Assembly: GCA_947593735.1 (NCBI GenBank) | Contig: CANQDT010000011.1 | Coordinates: forward strand, 1-63,222 | Length of the DNA: 63,222 nt | Origin: an uncultured Lachnospiraceae bacterium | Lineage (GTDB): Bacteria; Bacillota; Clostridia; Lachnospirales; Lachnospiraceae | Direction of reading: 5' to 3' | Shown here: positions 25,851-36,200 of the stretch, in pieces | Layout of the letters: every line of letters begins with the position of its first letter | How positions within the stretch are numbered: position 1 is the stretch's first letter | Position numbers and translations under genes: made by a program | Notes under the pieces: model-generated | What the model was told of the DNA's origin: nothing | What the model saw: the letters and a program-made list of their open reading frames with translations, nothing else | The model's database searches: none

Positions 25851-27128
25851 CTATTTTTTCTTTTTTGTCGTTGCTTTCTTTGTTGTTATTTTCTTTGTTA
25901 TTTTTTTCTCTGTTTTCTTTTCCGTATTTTTGACCGTCTTTTTATCTGCCGCCTTTTGCTGCCCGGACAGCTTTTCGGCTTGCGGTTCCCCTATTACGTT
26001 TATAACGCAGGACGCCTTCGCGCCGTCCGCGGACATGGTGATCGTCGTGACGCCCGGTTTCTTCGCCGTCACTTTTCCCTGCCTGTCCACGCTGGCGACA
26101 TCCTTATCCGAGGAACTGTAGGTCACTGTTTCCGGCTTATTTTGCGTCCCCTCATAAGTGACGGCAAGATCAAAGGTTGCTTTTGGATTGATGGATATTT
26201 CCGTTATATTACTCACGATCCGCACATCCGGTTCCGTATGGGATTTGCAGTCTGTCTCCTTCTGGCTTGTCTTTTTCGCCGGTTTCGCCGTTGTTTTTTC
26301 TGTCTTCTTCTCTGTCGTCGTCTTCTTCGTTGTCTTCTCTGTCGGCTTCGCTGTCGTCTTCTTCTGCGTTGTCTTCTTCTGCGTTGTCTTCTCTGTCGGC
26401 TTCGCCGTCGTCTTCTTCTGCGTTGTCTTCTCCGTCGGTTTCGCCGTTGTTTTTTCTGTTTTCTTCTCTGTCGGCTTCGCTGTCGTCTTCTTCTGCGTCG
26501 GCTTCACCGTTGTTTTTTTCTGCGTCGTCTTTTCTGTCTTTTTCTCTGTTTCCTTCGCGCTGCCCGACGTATTCCCCTCCGCGGTCACCCGTTCGCTTTC
26601 TTTTGTGCGGGACGCCAGGCGATAAAACCGGTAATCGCCGTCTTTATAGTTGACCTTCCGGTTGATCTGGCAATATACCTTATCGTCCTCCATCCATTTA
26701 TAATTCTGCTCGATCACGACGATGGCGTCTCCCATCACCTTCCGCACGATCGTCCAATGATTCGTGCTTTCCTTCACTTCGCCGCAGATATCTCCTTCTT
26801 TCGGCGTTTTTACCTGAACAAACTCGACCGCCCCGCCGTCCTTATTGCCGTTTGGGATCTGCCCATGAAACAAATTTGTGACGTTCACGCCGTATATCTT
26901 CTGGTAGAAAGCGCGCACATAGCCCGCGCAGTTCCATGGCAGCTCCGTCTCATACGCGTTCTTCCGATAAACGGCGTCCACACCCCGATAGGAATCGACC
27001 ACCTGCTCGTCTTTCGTAATCTCCACGATCTTGTTGTACGTCATTGCCTCCGGCGTCAGCCTGGCAAGCGGAACCGCAACGGTCAGCGCCAGAACAGCCA
27101 CCATAATGCGCGTTTTCATCTTTCTCAT
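25851..27128 (-). CDS. Secreted Cys/His amidase-like protein with Lys/Thr-rich repeats and Big2 domain
   Basis: A 425-residue exported protein. Residues 1-28 are a signal peptide. Residues about 40-172 look like a CHAP/NlpC-type amidase, with LPWNCAGYVRAFY (Cys67) and a His in STNHWTIV (His124), but the call is tentative. Residues about 190-300 are a low-complexity spacer of Thr/Lys/Pro repeats (TEKTTQKKTTAKP type). A Big2 domain follows (about 315-395), with SSSDKDVASVDRQGKVTAKKPG. The tail is about 30 residues of Lys/Thr. ATG 27128 with AAGG upstream is chosen; the frame runs open to 27218 over the DegV gene end. The basic spacer suggests binding to anionic wall polymers (inference). Confidence 0.8.
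   Translation of the reverse strand: MRKMKTRIMVAVLALTVAVPLARLTPEAMTYNKIVEITKDEQVVDSYRGVDAVYRKNAYETELPWNCAGYVRAFYQKIYGVNVTNLFHGQIPNGNKDGGAVEFVQVKTPKEGDICGEVKESTNHWTIVRKVMGDAIVVIEQNYKWMEDDKVYCQINRKVNYKDGDYRFYRLASRTKESERVTAEGNTSGSAKETEKKTEKTTQKKTTVKPTQKKTTAKPTEKKTEKTTAKPTEKTTQKKTTAKPTEKTTQKKTTQKKTTAKPTEKTTKKTTTEKKTEKTTAKPAKKTSQKETDCKSHTEPDVRIVSNITEISINPKATFDLAVTYEGTQNKPETVTYSSSDKDVASVDRQGKVTAKKPGVTTITMSADGAKASCVINVIGEPQAEKLSGQQKAADKKTVKNTEKKTEKKITKKITTKKATTKKKK
26228..26552 (-). repeat. Low-complexity Thr/Lys/Pro coding repeat
   Basis: Tandem imperfect units encoding KKTTAKPTEKTT-like peptides, built from repeated gtcttcttctgcgttgtctt-type DNA. The unit count is likely to vary between strains by slippage or recombination. 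Confidence 0.8.
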
Positions 27129-27156
27129 AAACACCTTCCCTTTTTCCCCGTAACCC

Positions 27157-28029
27157 TTAAGGCTCAAGCCTCTTTGTGATCGCCGCCGCAAAAACGTCCG
27201 GCCCGATATGGCAGGCAACGCTCAACGACAGCGGCGCCATGTAGCAGTCCATCCCCGGAAATGCCTCCATCAGCTCCTGCCGCCACTCCTGCGCTTCCTC
27301 CTCATTATGTCCGTATGCGGCTGCCAGATGAAGATCCCGGATCGGATCCAGACCGGCAAATTTCTGTTTGATCGTTTTTCGGATCGCGTCGATGATCGTC
27401 TTCTTCGCGGATTTGATCCCCCTGCATTTGCTGTACGCATCCAGCTTTTCCCCCTGGATCTGCAGGACGGGACGGATCCGGAGGACGGAGCCGATCGCCG
27501 CCGCGGCGGGCGTGATCCTGCCTCCCTGCTTCAGATATTTCAATGTCCCGAGCGTTAAATAAATGCTGCTCTCAAACTTCTGGCGTTCCAATATCTGTTT
27601 GATCTCCAGCGCGGATCTGCCAAGCGCGGCAAGCTCCATCGCGTCCAGCACTGACTGACGCTGCGTGATCGATATCCGCTGGTTGTTGGCTACCTGTACT
27701 TTCCCGCCGAAATCCTCCGCGAGCATCATCGCCGCCTGGCAGGAACCGCTTAGCCCGCTGGACATCGGAATATGTATGATCTCATCATATTCTTCCAGAA
27801 GACCTTTCCACAGATCGACGACACTGCCGGGCGACGGCTGCGACGTCGATATTTCCACCGTATCGTCCTGCAGCTTCTCATAAAACTCGTCCTGCGTCAG
27901 ACTGATGTCTTCCAGAAATAACTCCCCATTAATATAAAACGGCATAGGCAGAACGGTGATCCCCATTTCCTTTGCCATTGCCTGCGTGATTCCACTGTTG
28001 CTGTCGGTTACAACCGCAATCCGTCCCAT
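27157..28029 (-). CDS. DegV family fatty-acid-binding protein
   Basis: A 290-residue EDD-fold protein that binds a fatty acid and in Gram-positives serves as a FakB-type subunit for fatty acid kinase. The start IAVVTDSNSGITQAMAKEMG and the HIPMSSGLSGSCQAA ligand loop are typical. The C-terminal GPDVFAAAI segment is also conserved. The kinase subunit FakA is not in the window, so lipid specificity is unknown. A promoter TTTACA-17-TAAAAT lies at 28080-28108. Confidence 0.94.
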   Translation of the reverse strand: MGRIAVVTDSNSGITQAMAKEMGITVLPMPFYINGELFLEDISLTQDEFYEKLQDDTVEISTSQPSPGSVVDLWKGLLEEYDEIIHIPMSSGLSGSCQAAMMLAEDFGGKVQVANNQRISITQRQSVLDAMELAALGRSALEIKQILERQKFESSIYLTLGTLKYLKQGGRITPAAAAIGSVLRIRPVLQIQGEKLDAYSKCRGIKSAKKTIIDAIRKTIKQKFAGLDPIRDLHLAAAYGHNEEEAQEWRQELMEAFPGMDCYMAPLSLSVACHIGPDVFAAAITKRLEP

Positions 28030-28079
28030 TTGTTAAAACTCCTCTCTCGGATATTGTAAATAATATCCATAGATAATTT

Positions 28080-28108
28080 ATTTTAACATATTGAGAAAAC
28101 AATGTAAA
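28080..28108 (-). promoter_or_regulatory. Predicted promoter of the degV gene
   Basis: TTTACA (28103-28108), 17 nt, TAAAAT (28080-28085) on the minus strand. The leader carries a GGATATT/AATATCC hairpin shortly before the ribosome site GAGAGGAG. Confidence 0.55.
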
Positions 28109-28182
28109 CCTAGTATCACATACTATGTCAGATCAGCGCAAAAAAGAGCTGCACTCGTCCTATCTGCCCGATCATCCACAGA

Positions 28183-28770
28183 TCAGCCCAACAGCAAAAA
28201 CAGTTTCTCCTGCAGATTCCGGTCCGTGTCGAAACGTCCCCTCATTGTCGTCGTCACGGTAGTGGCGGACGATTTTTTAATCCCCCTCGCTGTCATGCAG
28301 CTGTGGCAGCCCCGGATGATCACGGCAATATCGGGGGAACCGGTTACTTCCTCCATAATTTCTGCAATGTCGGAGCCGAGCCGTTCCTGCAGCTGCAGCC
28401 TGCGCGCAGCCATATCGGCGATACGCGCGATCTTGCTGAGTCCGAGGACTTTCCCGTTCGGCACATAAGCGATCGTCGCCGTCATATCGTACATCAGCGC
28501 CAGATGGTGCTCACAATGGCTGAAGATATCGATATCCCGCACAAGCACAATATCATTTGCCCCCGTTTCCCGGAGCGCGTCTTCCTCAAATGTCTTATCA
28601 AACATCCGGGCAATCTCATGATTGGTATAATTCATCCCGTCGAACACTTCCGCGTACATGCGCGCCACCCGCGCGGGAGTTTCCCGCAGGCCTTTCCTCT
28701 CGGGATCGTCGCCCAACGCTTCCAGGATCCCCCTTATATGTTGTTCTATTGCTTTCTGATCGATCGCCAT
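28183..28770 (-). CDS. folE: GTP cyclohydrolase I (FolE)
   Basis: A 195-residue enzyme converting GTP to dihydroneopterin triphosphate for folate or queuosine-type pathways. The zinc ligands are in CEHHLALM and CHSCMTARG. The catalytic segment [20 protein letters not shown] and [11 protein letters not shown] are intact. Other folate genes are not adjacent. A possible promoter, TTGATT-17-TATGAT, overlaps the end of the kinase gene upstream. Confidence 0.96.
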   Translation of the reverse strand: MAIDQKAIEQHIRGILEALGDDPERKGLRETPARVARMYAEVFDGMNYTNHEIARMFDKTFEEDALRETGANDIVLVRDIDIFSHCEHHLALMYDMTATIAYVPNGKVLGLSKIARIADMAARRLQLQERLGSDIAEIMEEVTGSPDIAVIIRGCHSCMTARGIKKSSATTVTTTMRGRFDTDRNLQEKLFLLLG

Positions 28771-28835
28771 GATTCTTCTGCGCCTCCCTGTATCTTTTTA
28801 TCATAAGATTATCATAAGACACTTTTGGCAAATAA

Positions 28836-29606
28836 TCAACTAAAATCATGCTGAATCATCTCTTTCCACTCCATTTGCAGCTGCGGAAAACCTGTATAGC
28901 GGTTGATCGGGAGCCTTGCCGTACACTTCATCAAAATGCGGTCGATCCCTGCCGTCGTCTTTTTGCCCGCCATGCGGAACACTGCCTGCGCGGTTTTCCC
29001 GAACGCGTAGACGTCGCTCCGCTCATCCGTGCAGAACCGCCCTTTCCCGTTCGCGTCGCCCCATTGCTCCGGCGGCGCGAAATCCTTTGTCCCGGTTGCG
29101 ACCAGATCCGCCTCCGCCATGGATTTCTTCTGTTTGGCGATCCCATAATCGATCAGCGCGATCTGCCCGTCATATCCACGGATAATGTTGGACGGTTTTA
29201 AATCGCGATAAATCACTGCCGGCGTCATCGAGTGCAGCCGGATCATGATCTCGATCACAGCCGTGAGCCACCCGACGAGTTCGGTCCGCGGATAATCCTC
29301 CTTTGCCAGTTCTTCCGTCAGGTTGTATCCGTTGATATATTCCATAATACAATACCGGACGCCTTCCTCGACCGTCACCCCGATCATCCAGGGAAAATAC
29401 GGGCATTTCGGCTCTTTTCGGAGGAGCGTTAAGATCCCGATCTCATTCGACAGCTCCGCCTCCCCCTGCTTCGTCTTTGCCGTTTTCGTCACTACATAGC
29501 AATATCGGAGCCTGTCCCAGCATTTATACAGGATTGAATTTTCCGTTTCCGCCAAAACCCGTTCCATCTGATACTGCCCTCTGATAAGCGTTCCTGTTGC
29601 TTTCAA
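28836..29606 (-). CDS. Eukaryotic-like Ser/Thr protein kinase, soluble
   Basis: A 256-residue Hanks-type kinase consisting of the kinase domain only, with no transmembrane or PASTA part. The catalytic loop is IYRDLKPSN (YRD in place of HRD, D135) and the metal motif is IDYGIAK (DYG in place of DFG, D153). The APE-like PPEQW and SDVYAFG are present. The Gly-rich loop is degenerate (VLAETENSILYK). The start is uncertain. The frame opens from a TTG at 29669, but TTG 29606 lies just after the stop of the prepilin peptidase gene with AAAGGAG 13 nt upstream, which I prefer. It is adjacent to an A24 peptidase; the partner proteins are not visible. Confidence 0.82.
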   Translation of the reverse strand: MKATGTLIRGQYQMERVLAETENSILYKCWDRLRYCYVVTKTAKTKQGEAELSNEIGILTLLRKEPKCPYFPWMIGVTVEEGVRYCIMEYINGYNLTEELAKEDYPRTELVGWLTAVIEIMIRLHSMTPAVIYRDLKPSNIIRGYDGQIALIDYGIAKQKKSMAEADLVATGTKDFAPPEQWGDANGKGRFCTDERSDVYAFGKTAQAVFRMAGKKTTAGIDRILMKCTARLPINRYTGFPQLQMEWKEMIQHDFS

Positions 29607-29610
29607 GCTT

Positions 29611-30048
29611 CTACCACTCTCCTTTCCCGAGCGCCGCTCCCCATTGAAGAAGGAGCGCAGCCAGGACAAATGGCGCGAAAGGCAGCCGGCTCTTCCGGTT
29701 CATCCGCCGCAGCGCGATCATCCCGATTCCGAACGCAGACGCCAGCAGCAGGGACAGCAGCATGACCCCTGCCACGCACGCCTGTCCGAGATACAGCCCA
29801 AGCACCGCCATCAGCTTGCAATCCCCCATTCCGATCTTTCCTCTGCTCAACGCATAAGCGGCGAGGAAGATGCCTCCGCCGAACAACGCTCCCAGAAGAG
29901 ACTCCCCGACGGGAACAGTAAAAAGCCGCAGCGGATATCCCGCCAGCAATACGAGTAACAGGACATTGGGGATCCGCTCCTCTTTCCGGTCAACATACGC
30001 GATCGCGGTCATTCCTCCTAGCAATATAAGACTGCTAACCTCCTTCAT
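29611..30048 (-). CDS. A24-family prepilin peptidase-like membrane protease
   Basis: A 145-residue polytopic aspartyl protease, about the size of the TadV/CpaA class that processes Flp-type prepilins. The two catalytic aspartates are D20 (YVDRKEERIPN) and D76 in the GMGD motif (73-76, KIGMGDCKL). About five or six hydrophobic helices fill the rest. It lacks the methylase domain of PilD. No pilin, TadA ATPase or TadBC gene lies in the window, so its substrates must be encoded elsewhere. The Ser/Thr kinase follows directly. Confidence 0.85.
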   Translation of the reverse strand: MKEVSSLILLGGMTAIAYVDRKEERIPNVLLLVLLAGYPLRLFTVPVGESLLGALFGGGIFLAAYALSRGKIGMGDCKLMAVLGLYLGQACVAGVMLLSLLLASAFGIGMIALRRMNRKSRLPFAPFVLAALLLQWGAALGKGEW

Positions 30049-30087
30049 AGTTTGTTATTATTTCCTTTCTTGCCAAATTATGGTAAT

Positions 30088-30116
30088 ATAGTATCATACT
30101 TTCCATTTCTCTGCAA
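30088..30116 (-). promoter_or_regulatory. Predicted promoter of the prepilin peptidase-kinase pair
   Basis: TTGCAG (30111-30116), 17 nt, TACTAT (30088-30093) on the minus strand, about 40 nt before the start codon. The AAAGGA ribosome site lies between. Confidence 0.5.
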
Positions 30117-30204
30117 GAATAATTTCTATAATTTTACAAATTTATGGAGAACCGACGGCAGACGCCCCGGCGGCAGGAAAAGAAATCGTTTTTCCGGCAG
30201 GACA

Positions 30205-30242
30205 GTTTAAAAGGGCGCAGACCCTTTCGGATCTGCGCCCTT
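30205..30242 (-). terminator. Terminator of the LamG/GH43 gene
   Basis: AAGGGCGCAGA and TCTGCGCCCTT form an 11-bp GC-rich stem with a 10-nt loop, followed by TTTAAA on the minus strand, about 50 nt after the stop. Confidence 0.8.
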
Positions 30243-30293
30243 CGTTCTTCCGAAGCCGTGCCGGCTGCCCTGCAGCCTGCCGCGGCACTTCGG

Positions 30294-33200
30294 TCACTGA
30301 TTAACCATTTTCAAAATCTTGAGGACGTCGTCCGTCCCAACGCCGCCTTTCGCGTCCATATCCGCCATATGGGACTGGTAATTGGTCGGTTCAACCTTCT
30401 CTACCGCAATCTTGAGCGCGAGCAGCGCGTCGGACAATGTCACCGCCCCGTTCCGGTCAACGTCGCCGGTTGCGGAAATGCCGTATCCGTAAAATTCAAT
30501 CTCCGCCACATTGCACGCTCCGGTATCCATATCGACAACCCGGTAATACCGGTACGGCTGGCTGCAATCCGTAATCCCTTCCGTCGCGTTCGGGTAATCC
30601 TTCGGATCAGCGATCGTATCCAGCGTATCCCACTGGTCTTTGTCCATGGAGCCCTGGATAACAAGGCCTTTCAGCTGGCTGCTGTAGCCGTCTCTCGCTA
30701 TGATCCGGTATCCCTCCAGGTAATATGCTTCGCCTGCGTCGATACCCGCGTACGCGCCCGCCTGTCCGTCGAAATAGGTTTCTTTCACACCGTCAAACGC
30801 GTTGGTATACGGATTTTCCTGTTCCTCTGTCCCGTTCGCGGAGCCAAAGGTTTCTTCCGCCCGGATCTCCTCGGATTCATCGAGCGTAGGCAGCTTGCTT
30901 CCTTTCACGGTCAGCTGCATGGTAACGGTTCGGAATTCCTCTTTCAGCTCGTCGTCGTAGACCATCTTCAGGATCGGCGTGCCGTCCGCCGCCCAATGCA
31001 CCCGTTTTACGCGGGCATGGCGGCAGGGGTCGTACAATCCGTTGGAATTGTAATGGCCGCACGCCTGGCTCGCATGACTGATCGGCCGCGCGTGATAGAC
31101 GAAGATCACATTGCCGTTCTCATCTACCGTAAAGGAGTTGTGCCCCGGTCCGATCTCTCCCGGCACGTCCGCCGTGCACAGGAGCGGATATTGATTCTTT
31201 TTCCAGGACGCTTTATCCAGCAGATCCGCATCCTCGTCCGCGGTCAGGAGACCGATGCAGTAAGTATCTGCCGTATCCGCCGCGGAGTATGCCAGGAACA
31301 GCTTTCCGCCGTGCTTCAGCAGGGTCGGTCCCTCATTGACCCATGTTCCGGATCCGGATTCTTTCGTAGCGCCGGCGCGCTCCCATCCGTAATCCGGATG
31401 CGTGATCAGGGCCGGATCCCCTTTGATCGTCCATGGATTCTCCAATTCGGCGATATACAGGGAAGAATGTCCTTCCTGCGGGGTGCCGATATGCGCCCAT
31501 ACCACATACTGTTTTCCGTTATGCTCAAAATATGTCATATCGAGCGACATACTCTCATACATATTCCCCTGCATCTGTCCAAGGAACGTCCAGCTGTTCG
31601 GCTCCATCGGATCCGCGTCTTTCGCGCACTGGAGTACCTGCGGTCGGATATTCCATTCTCCGCTCTGATATCCGGACGCGAAATAAATATACCACTGTCC
31701 GTCCACAAAATGCATCTCCGGCGCCCAGACGTGCTTCGGCGTCCTTCCATGCACCGAGTAATCGGGGCGTCCCGGTCCCCAGACCGTCACTTCCTGCGCG
31801 TCTTTCAGATCTTCGATCGTTTTGGCGCGCCTCAGCGTCACGCGGTCATAGCCGTTATTGACGCTGCCATATGCCGGATAGGAAGCGGTAAAGTAATAAT
31901 ATCCGTCTTCTCCCAGCACGATGTACGGATCCGCCCGTTCCTCGATCAGCGGATTGCTGTATCTGGTCTGCTGTACGGTTCCGGTCACCGTATAGGTTTT
32001 TGCCTGATTGACGTCATAACTGTCCTCATCCCACTGCACTTCCATCTGCGCCGTACTTCCGTCGCTGTAGGTAGCCGTTACAGTCTGAGGCAGTTTCGCC
32101 GTTTCTCCGACTCTCACCGTCATATCCGGTATTTTCTCAATCCCGGTATTGACGACCTTATCATACTTCGCCTTGATCGCCTGATATTCTTCCTCCGTCA
32201 GCGGGATCTCATCTGAGCCGATCAGTCCGCTCACGCTGTCCGCGGACGCGACGATGCTTTCCGACCAGTCGACCAGATCATTCGACAGATGATAATAATA
32301 TTTCCCATTATTTTTGTTCGTATTCGCGATCACCGCGAACCTGCCGTCCGAAGTCCGTACCATGGAAATGTCCGTATAATACAGCTCATGCTGACCGATG
32401 GAATCGTTCAGGGTCGGGAACATGATTCCCGCGTCCGAATTTAACGCGGTCCAGCCTTCCTGATCCTTTTCCCTGATGGCAAGGTGAACCGAACCGTCCG
32501 TCTCATTGGTTCCGGAGCTGTATGCCTTCACATATCCGTAGATATCGTCTTCCGCGGGATCCTGTCCTTTTTCAAAATCCGGGTCGAAATCCCATTTCGC
32601 GGACAATGCCTGATATTCTGTTTCGGTGATCGGAACCATAACGCCATGCTTCGGTCCGGACGGCATCTTGAATCCTTCTCTGACACGCGTAAACTGCCCG
32701 CTGTCCAGATCCGTGATCGTAGACGGGAACCAGCCGACTCCCGAATTAGCGCCATTGTAACCGTCGAGCATCAGGCACCATTTGTCTTCATTGTTAAACT
32801 TGAAGATCGCCGGTCCTTCTACGCCCTCAAAATCTCTCTCGCCCTTCGCCGTGGAGGAACCGATGTTGCTGCTTACCTCCGTATAGTCGCCGAGGATCGC
32901 GTCGCTCTTCTCCATAAATACCCAGGTCGGGCTCACATTTTCCCTCTTGGTGATCCGGTAATAGCTGTCGCCGGCTTTCAGCATCGTCGTATCCAGATAG
33001 CTGGTCGGATCCGACGTATTATCGCCGATAAAGATCTGCGGCTCCGTGAACTGCCAGAAATCCCTTGTCTTCACATAATAGATGACTTTCTTGCTGCCCA
33101 CGCCGGAGATCTGCGTCGTATCCACGCTGAGATAGACGACATACTCGCCTGTATTCTCATCATACATGGCTTCCGGCGCCCATGCGCATCCCATATTATT

Positions 33201-36200
33201 CTTTACGATCGGAACCATCCTCTGATCCGACCAGTTTACCAGATCTTCGGACTCCCAGACCATAATGGATTTGCTTCCCTGCTGCGCGTATTTGTTCCAG
33301 CTGCCGCCCGGTACACCTACGTTCAGGTCCGTAGCGATCAGATAGAATTTATCTCCCTCCGGGGACCGGATCAGGAAATGATCCCGCAGACCGCCCGTTC
33401 CGAGAGACGAGGTCAGAACCGGCTCGCCTCCGTTCAGGTCTTTCCAGTTCAACCCGTCCCGGCTGAGCGCGAAGTACGTCTGCTGATAATGGGTCGTATC
33501 TGCGTCCCCGCGGAAATAAGCGTATACGTAACCGGTATAATCTTCTTCCGTCTTCGGTTCCACAGCCGCCTTTACCGTAACCGTAAATTCTTTCGTCTCA
33601 GTCATGGACTGATCCGGGGACGTGATCACAGCAGTCAGGTGTACGACCGTATCCTCGTCCTGCCGGGTGACGACACCTGCCGGAACCTTGTCATATGTCT
33701 CATATTTTTTCGCGACTTCCGAAACAACGTCCGTTTCTTCCGTATGGATCACGTCTTCCCTGTCCGACGTCCACTCAACGGTCGATCCGTTTTTACATTC
33801 GGACAGCAGCGTGATATTCCCTCTGATATCATCCGGATTCGGGATGAATACGCTGTCAAGATCCGCCTGGAAATTCAGTTCCTTCATTGCGTCGCTCTTG
33901 GCGTCCTGGATCTCCGCATATAACGCCTGCACTTCCGACTCCTGAAATGCTTTCTGATAAACGCGGAAGTCGGAAATATCGCCCTTAAAGTAAGGATCTC
34001 CCTCATACGGCGATTTGCCGATCCAGTTAAACGCCGTCTCGCCCAGATCCGACGGCTGCATCGAGAGCGTTTCCTGTCCCACCTTTTCTCCGTCGATGTA
34101 GATCGTCGCGTTCTTTCCATCTATAACGACAACGCAATGGCCCCATGTATCCGCGGGGATCGGCGCGGTCGCGTTTACCGACGTCTCATTCTGGTAATTG
34201 GACGCGGTAATGGCAAACCTTGCCACTCCCTCGGCAGCGCGGTACGGGTTCAGGAACATATATCCTCCCTGCGCGTTCCACGCCGCGGGCGCGTTATGCC
34301 CGAAATTGTACGCGAACAGATCCGCCGCGCCCTGTTCCGGTTTCATATCCATGGAAATGGTCACTTTATCGCTGTAGCTCCAATCGATCGGAGGCATTTC
34401 CACATAATCGTCCGCGCCGTCCAGATGGAGAATGCCTTTTTCCGAAACGGCATTTCCATGCAAAGTCGCGTCCAGCCCGTTTTCGCTCAGGTCTTTTACC
34501 TGATCTCCTTCCAGGGAAGCGTCCTCAAAATCATAATGAAGGATCATCTCTCCTGTGAATGTCGGAACCTTCCTGTTCGCGGAGATCTCCGTATACAGAC
34601 CCGATACTTCCTCCTCTGTCAATGCTTTCGTATAAATACGGAAATCCGAAACCTCTCCTTTGAAATAAGGATCTGGCGCATAAGGTGATTTCGCGATCCA
34701 GTTGTAGGACGTCTCGCCCAGATCCGACGGTTTCAGCGTGAGCTCCGCTTCTCCAACCTTCTCTCCGTCAATATAAATCTTGCCCTGCGTACCGTCGAGC
34801 ACGACCACACAGTTGCCCCAGACGCCCTGCGGCATTCCTTTGTCCGCCAGGATCGCCGTCTCCGCGGCATAATTGGTCTCCGTGATCGCGAATCTTGCTT
34901 TGCTGTCGTTCGCCGGTCTTGATGGATTCAGGAACATATATCCCTGCTGGTCGTTCAGACCAGCCGCGTCGTTCCTGCCGAAATTATAGGCGAACAGATC
35001 TTTCGCGGACTGTCCCGGCTTCATGTCGATGGAGATGGTCACTCCTTCATATCCGCTCCAGTCGATCGAAGGCATTTCCAGATAATCGTCCGTTCCGTCA
35101 AACGAGATCACTCCGCCCTCCGTCGCCGCGTCATGAATGGTTCCGTCGTATCCGTTCCCGGTAACATCGCTCAGCGTCGTCCCGTCGACCGACGAATCCT
35201 GGAAATCATAATGAAGCAGCATATCTTCCTGCGCGACCGACGACTGGGTCTGCTCATAAACGGTTCTTGCTTCCCGGTCCGATAACGCTTCCGGATAGAT
35301 CGTAAGATCATCCAGATATACATTGGCGTGCTCATTCCACGTTGCCGCGTATCCGAAATATACGTCCTGCTTGCCGCCAAGCAATTCTGACAGAAGAGAA
35401 TGGCTGGCGTACGCGATCTTCTTCTCTCCGTTTACATAAACCGTAACGCCGGCGCTCGAATAAGACAGCGAAATATGCCGCCATCCCGACGGGAACCCGC
35501 TCATATCAAGTCCCGCGTTGCTCCCGTTCTGCTTTTCGATCCTTCCTGTCGTATTTCTGGATATGTAACCGAGGTAATGCCGTTTCTCACTGTCCGATCC
35601 GCCGGTTCCGGCGTTGATGGATCTCTCGCCTCTCGCGAAAAAGCTCCAGGACGCGGTCCCGTCTGGCGTCTGGGAATTTTCCCAGAAACTTACCGTGACT
35701 CCCTCCAGTCCGTTCAATCCGGTATAAGCTTCCGCGTCTCTGCTGTCCAGCAGCTGCAGATAGGCGTCATTGGAAAGCAGCACGGCGTTGCTCTCTTTCG
35801 TCCCTACGGTGACCCGTTCCACCGCCGGGCTGTTCACCGCTTTCGCCGCCGCTCCTTCTCCAACGAAAAAGCCGTCCTCTTCCGCCGCCTCAAAGTCAAT
35901 TTTCGCGATCGGCTCCGGCACCGCGTCCACTGTCTGCGACAGTTCCAGAACCTGCTCCGGACTGAGCGTCTGGTCGTATACGCGGAAATCATCGATGGAA
36001 CCGTTAAAATAATTGTCTACCGCGTATTGGGACTTCCCAAGATATCCTCTGGCGCTTTGATAAACCGGAGGATCCTGCGCCTGCCCCACCTGTTCTCCGT
36101 TGAGATACAGCGTCATCGCCGAGGAATCCAGCGTCAGCGCGACATGATACCATTCCCCAAGCGCGCATCCGCCTCCCGGCACGTCGATCGTCGCCTTCCT

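Noticed and set aside
26228-26552. Repeats considered as a CRISPR array
   Set aside because: The units are short, contiguous, in frame and encode Thr/Lys/Pro; there are no spacers or cas genes.
30049-30293. Search for a small gene in the gap between the prepilin peptidase and GH43 genes
   Set aside because: Only a promoter and a terminator are seen; no credible ORF.
30144-32216. A 690-codon open frame on the plus strand opposite the GH43 gene
   Set aside because: It is Arg/His/Ile-rich, has no signal, motif or ribosome site, and mirrors a well-supported enzyme with intact catalytic motifs. Other long antisense frames (for example 13078-14262, 25782-27179, 32484-33923, 54125-55636) were rejected for the same reason.
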